Of a DNA stretch of 6,240 nt, positions 4,545 through 6,240 are shown one piece after another. The translations under genes and the position numbers were made by a program. The notes under the pieces are model-generated. The model was not told where the DNA came from. It was given only the letters and a program-made list of their open reading frames with translations, and searched no databases. Source of the DNA: Candidatus Aenigmatarchaeota archaeon. GTDB lineage: Archaea; Aenigmatarchaeota; Aenigmatarchaeia; QMZS01. Positions within the stretch are counted from its first letter, which is position 1. The number at the start of each line of letters is the position of its first letter. The stretch is taken from assembly GCA_003663355.1 (NCBI GenBank), contig QMZV01000041.1, forward strand, positions 1-6,240, in the 5' to 3' direction.

Positions 4545-4573
4545 TTACTACCCAAAAAAATTTTAAGTAGCAA
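4545..4573 (-). terminator. Weak hairpin with internal T tract downstream of nreA
   Basis: TTGCTAC (minus strand, 4573-4567) can pair with GTAGTAA (4551-4545) in a 7-bp stem with one G-T pair. The loop carries a seven-T tract. It follows the nreA stop by seven bases and could end the repair transcript. The stem is weak, so the T tract alone may be what matters. Confidence 0.3.
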
Positions 4574-4579
4574 CTTAGG

Positions 4580-5761
4580 TTAAAAATCCATAATTCTTTT
4601 TTGTCTGAGTAAATTGCTCTTCTTCACATATTCCTCCGGTTTGATTTTTGTTTTTAGATTCTGCAGGAGTTGTTTGAGAGAACTAAATTTCTCTGGTTTT
4701 TTTCTTAGGGCCGCTCTGACATTTTCTCTGACTTCCCAGACTCCGACAGGAATATCATACTCCTTTCCAACTTCTCTTATCACTATTGCTCTTGCCTGTT
4801 TTTTCATTTTGTACAGACCTTCAGAAACTGCAAATCTTGAAGCATAATAGCCTCCGCTCTGCAAACTTGCATAATCTTTCCTTCCAAAATAAAATTCAAA
4901 TTCAACGGTGATTTGAGGGGAATTGCTGTTTAAATTCCAAAGTGTTCCTGGAAACCAGGTCTCAAACTGCTCAAATTCCCAGTTCCCCGGGAGTAGTAGA
5001 ATATAAAAATGATTACCTAAATAGGAATTCTCAAATAACAGATATTCATCAATAGAGGAGAAATTTTTTATTTTAGTAATAAAATATTTAGATAGCAGAG
5101 CATCTATTGCAGTAATGCTCCATTTTGTTGGGACGAGTTTCTTTTTTATTCCCAAAACCCCGGAACTCAGAATTTTTGAAATCTGCGAGACATTAAAATT
5201 TAATTTATAAAATTCTACCACAGCTTCATCCGCCTTTATATCATCATCTATCAGTTTATAAACGGGACTTCTTATCTTCGGATTGTCAACAACTTTTATT
5301 TTATTTACTTCCCCACTTGCACCCATCGGCTGCAAAATCGGAGAGAAAGACAATGAAAATGAAGGTTTCTTTCTGAAGTTGATTTCCAAATCAACAGGTT
5401 TTGCGGAGAGAGTTACAGCTTGCAATTCTCTGATATATCTGTCTCTCGTAAAAACATTTTTTTGTAGTTTTCCTCTAACAAGAGAATATCTATCTTCAAG
5501 TATTTTTTCCTGACTTAAGCCGAACATTTTTTCAGGAGTGTCAACCCTTTCCAGATTGGATTCATTTAGAGAAACCATAGGGCCAACAAAAACATCTGGA
5601 TAATTTTCATGCCCTACAAAAACTGATTTCGGGGAAGGTCCAAACAAACTTTCCTTTATTTTCGGGGTTGCAAGTTTCTGATAATAAATTCTCGTAAGAA
5701 TTGGGCAACGCTCCCTCCCGCAGAGTTTTCTTATTCCTTTGCAAATATGGCAGAGAGTCAT
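4580..5761 (-). CDS. nreA: NreA-family archaeal DNA repair protein
   Basis: This 393-residue protein has the usual length and hallmarks of the archaeal Nre family. A four-cysteine zinc motif stands at the N-terminus (C4, C7, C14, C19; ICKGIRKLCGRERCP). The conserved LFGPSPKSVFVGHENYPDVF (39-58) follows. Further family blocks are VPTKWSITAID (210-220), GGYYASRFAVSEGL (303-316), and ARAIVIREVGKEYDIPVG (323-340) with VWEVRENVR (341-349). The C-terminus RQKRIMDF (386-393) fits a PCNA-interacting peptide (Q-x-x-I-x-x-F). In Haloferax, NreA and NreB take part in repair of DNA damage such as mitomycin C adducts, and a C-terminal PCNA-binding motif is described for the family; the biochemical activity is not settled. 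The ATG is chosen because the zinc motif begins at residue 4. The endoQ-like gene lies 47 bases upstream on the same strand. No ribosome binding site is seen. Confidence 0.93.
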   Translation of the reverse strand: MTLCHICKGIRKLCGRERCPILTRIYYQKLATPKIKESLFGPSPKSVFVGHENYPDVFVGPMVSLNESNLERVDTPEKMFGLSQEKILEDRYSLVRGKLQKNVFTRDRYIRELQAVTLSAKPVDLEINFRKKPSFSLSFSPILQPMGASGEVNKIKVVDNPKIRSPVYKLIDDDIKADEAVVEFYKLNFNVSQISKILSSGVLGIKKKLVPTKWSITAIDALLSKYFITKIKNFSSIDEYLLFENSYLGNHFYILLLPGNWEFEQFETWFPGTLWNLNSNSPQITVEFEFYFGRKDYASLQSGGYYASRFAVSEGLYKMKKQARAIVIREVGKEYDIPVGVWEVRENVRAALRKKPEKFSSLKQLLQNLKTKIKPEEYVKKSNLLRQKRIMDF

Positions 5762-5787
5762 AAATAAATAAAAAATTCTATCCCACT

Positions 5788-5796
5788 AAAAAAAAA
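5788..5796 (-). terminator. Nine-T run between the endoQ-like gene and nreA
   Basis: The 47-base gap on the minus strand holds the tandem stops TAA TAA of the upstream gene and then nine T residues. This could terminate part of the upstream transcripts. Read-through into nreA remains possible, because no strong TATA box for nreA is evident in the gap. Confidence 0.4.
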
Positions 5797-5808
5797 GATA
5801 AGTATTTA

Positions 5809-6240
5809 TTAAAACTCACTCAAACTTTTCTGCCTGTATTTGAAGAACTCAATCTTCGGTTTTTTTCCCAAAGGCAGAAGTTTGCCATAAACTCCACCTC
5901 CTCCCGGAATCTGTTTAATTTTATCCTGTCTGAAGGCATCAATATATTCTGCGACTTTTTTATCAATTTTTTTTAATTTTTCTATTTCAACATCAATCAA
6001 AACTCTAATTTCATTACCAAATTTTTTGATAAACTTTTCCCAGATTTCAGAGACTGATTCAGAATAAAGAGTTTTTATGTTGTGGGCAATTGCAATTATC
6101 TCTATTAATGGATAAATATGAATATATTTTGGTCTTTCCGGATTTCCATCGCAGTCTGAGAGTTCTAAAATCCTGTCTTTTACCCCCTTGTTTATTGTTC
6201 CTCCGCAATTTCCGCATTTCCAGTTTAGTTTTTTTGCATC
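5809..6240 (-). CDS. Endonuclease Q-like (TIGR00375/PHP family) C-terminal part, open at right edge
   Basis: The frame is open from the window edge to 5809 and gives 143 residues; the start lies outside. Features of the TIGR00375/EndoQ family appear in order: a zinc pair in NWKCGNCGG (C9 and C12 of the fragment), INKGVKDRILEL, then the RPKYIHIYPLIEIIA stretch, and finally IPGGGGVYGKLLPL. The PHP catalytic domain, expected N-terminal to this, is not in view. EndoQ cuts DNA 5' of deoxyuracil, hypoxanthine, xanthine and abasic sites, and in Thermococcales it is reported to work with PCNA. The C-terminus RQKSLSEF fits a PCNA-interacting motif (Q-x-x-L-x-x-F). An internal TTG at 6000 is not the start, because the conserved zinc and RPKY blocks lie upstream of it. 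It probably forms a repair block with nreA. The bacterial relatives of this family make endoQ a family-level assignment. Confidence 0.85.
   Translation of the reverse strand, partial: DAKKLNWKCGNCGGTINKGVKDRILELSDCDGNPERPKYIHIYPLIEIIAIAHNIKTLYSESVSEIWEKFIKKFGNEIRVLIDVEIEKLKKIDKKVAEYIDAFRQDKIKQIPGGGGVYGKLLPLGKKPKIEFFKYRQKSLSEF

Noticed and set aside
2880..4547. 13-bp inverted match: TAAACAGAAATAA at 2880-2892 and its complement at 4535-4547
   Set aside because: The match is exact, but short, AT-rich and without extension, so chance is a sufficient explanation.
4448..4579. tRNA or other structured RNA gene between nreA and repeat copy B
   Set aside because: No T-loop, anticodon arm or GC-rich stem is visible; only a weak 7-bp hairpin is present.
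5809..6000. Separate 63-aa gene starting at TTG 6000
   Set aside because: The same frame continues open to the window edge and encodes conserved EndoQ-family blocks upstream, so this is only the end of a longer gene.

Overview
The window most likely comes from an archaeon, probably a small-genome DPANN-type lineage (Woese-, Pace- or Nanoarchaeota-like). The evidence is an NreA-family repair protein and the C-terminal part of an endonuclease Q-like protein, both typical of archaea, TATTTAAATA-type TATA boxes about 28 bases ahead of start codons with no ribosome binding site, oligo-T ends, very AT-rich DNA, and K/E/I-rich proteins. The exact lineage is inference.

Layout, left to right; everything is on the minus strand except the PRC-barrel gene. 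(1) 1-575: a RelBE/ParDE-type toxin-antitoxin pair with overlapping genes. Its far end overlaps a fragment that matches the C-terminus of the next gene. (2) 598-1668: a nucleotidyltransferase (MNT) fused to helical HEPN-like segments. (3) 1669-1856: an intergenic stretch with a 73-bp repeat built around a 19-bp near-palindrome. (4) 1857-2456: a TudS/DUF523-related putative desulfidase. (5) 2573-2827, plus strand: a free-standing PRC-barrel protein, divergently transcribed. (6) 2828-2991: oligo-T tracts, an inverted copy of the 19-bp near-palindrome, and a beheaded start of a second nucleotidyltransferase gene. (7) 2992-4345: an apparent two-gene operon of unknown function (102 aa, then 346 aa with two Gly/Ala-rich segments and long helices). 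(8) 4376-4579: a second copy of the 73-bp repeat and a possible gene remnant. (9) 4580-6240: nreA, preceded by the 3' part of an endoQ-like gene that runs off the right edge.

The right part is a DNA-repair block. Both repair proteins end in nearly the same PCNA-binding-like peptide (RQKRIMDF and RQKSLSEF). The left and centre look like a rearranged accessory region: two partial duplicates of the MNT-HEPN gene (one C-terminal, one N-terminal), a toxin-antitoxin module between a gene end and its duplicate, and four copies of a 19-bp near-palindrome, three of them in or beside a 73-bp repeat that brackets about 2.6 kb. The most notable observations are the coincidence of one MNT fragment's end with a repeat edge, the duplicated gene tail around the toxin-antitoxin pair, and the uncharacterised 102/346-aa gene pair.
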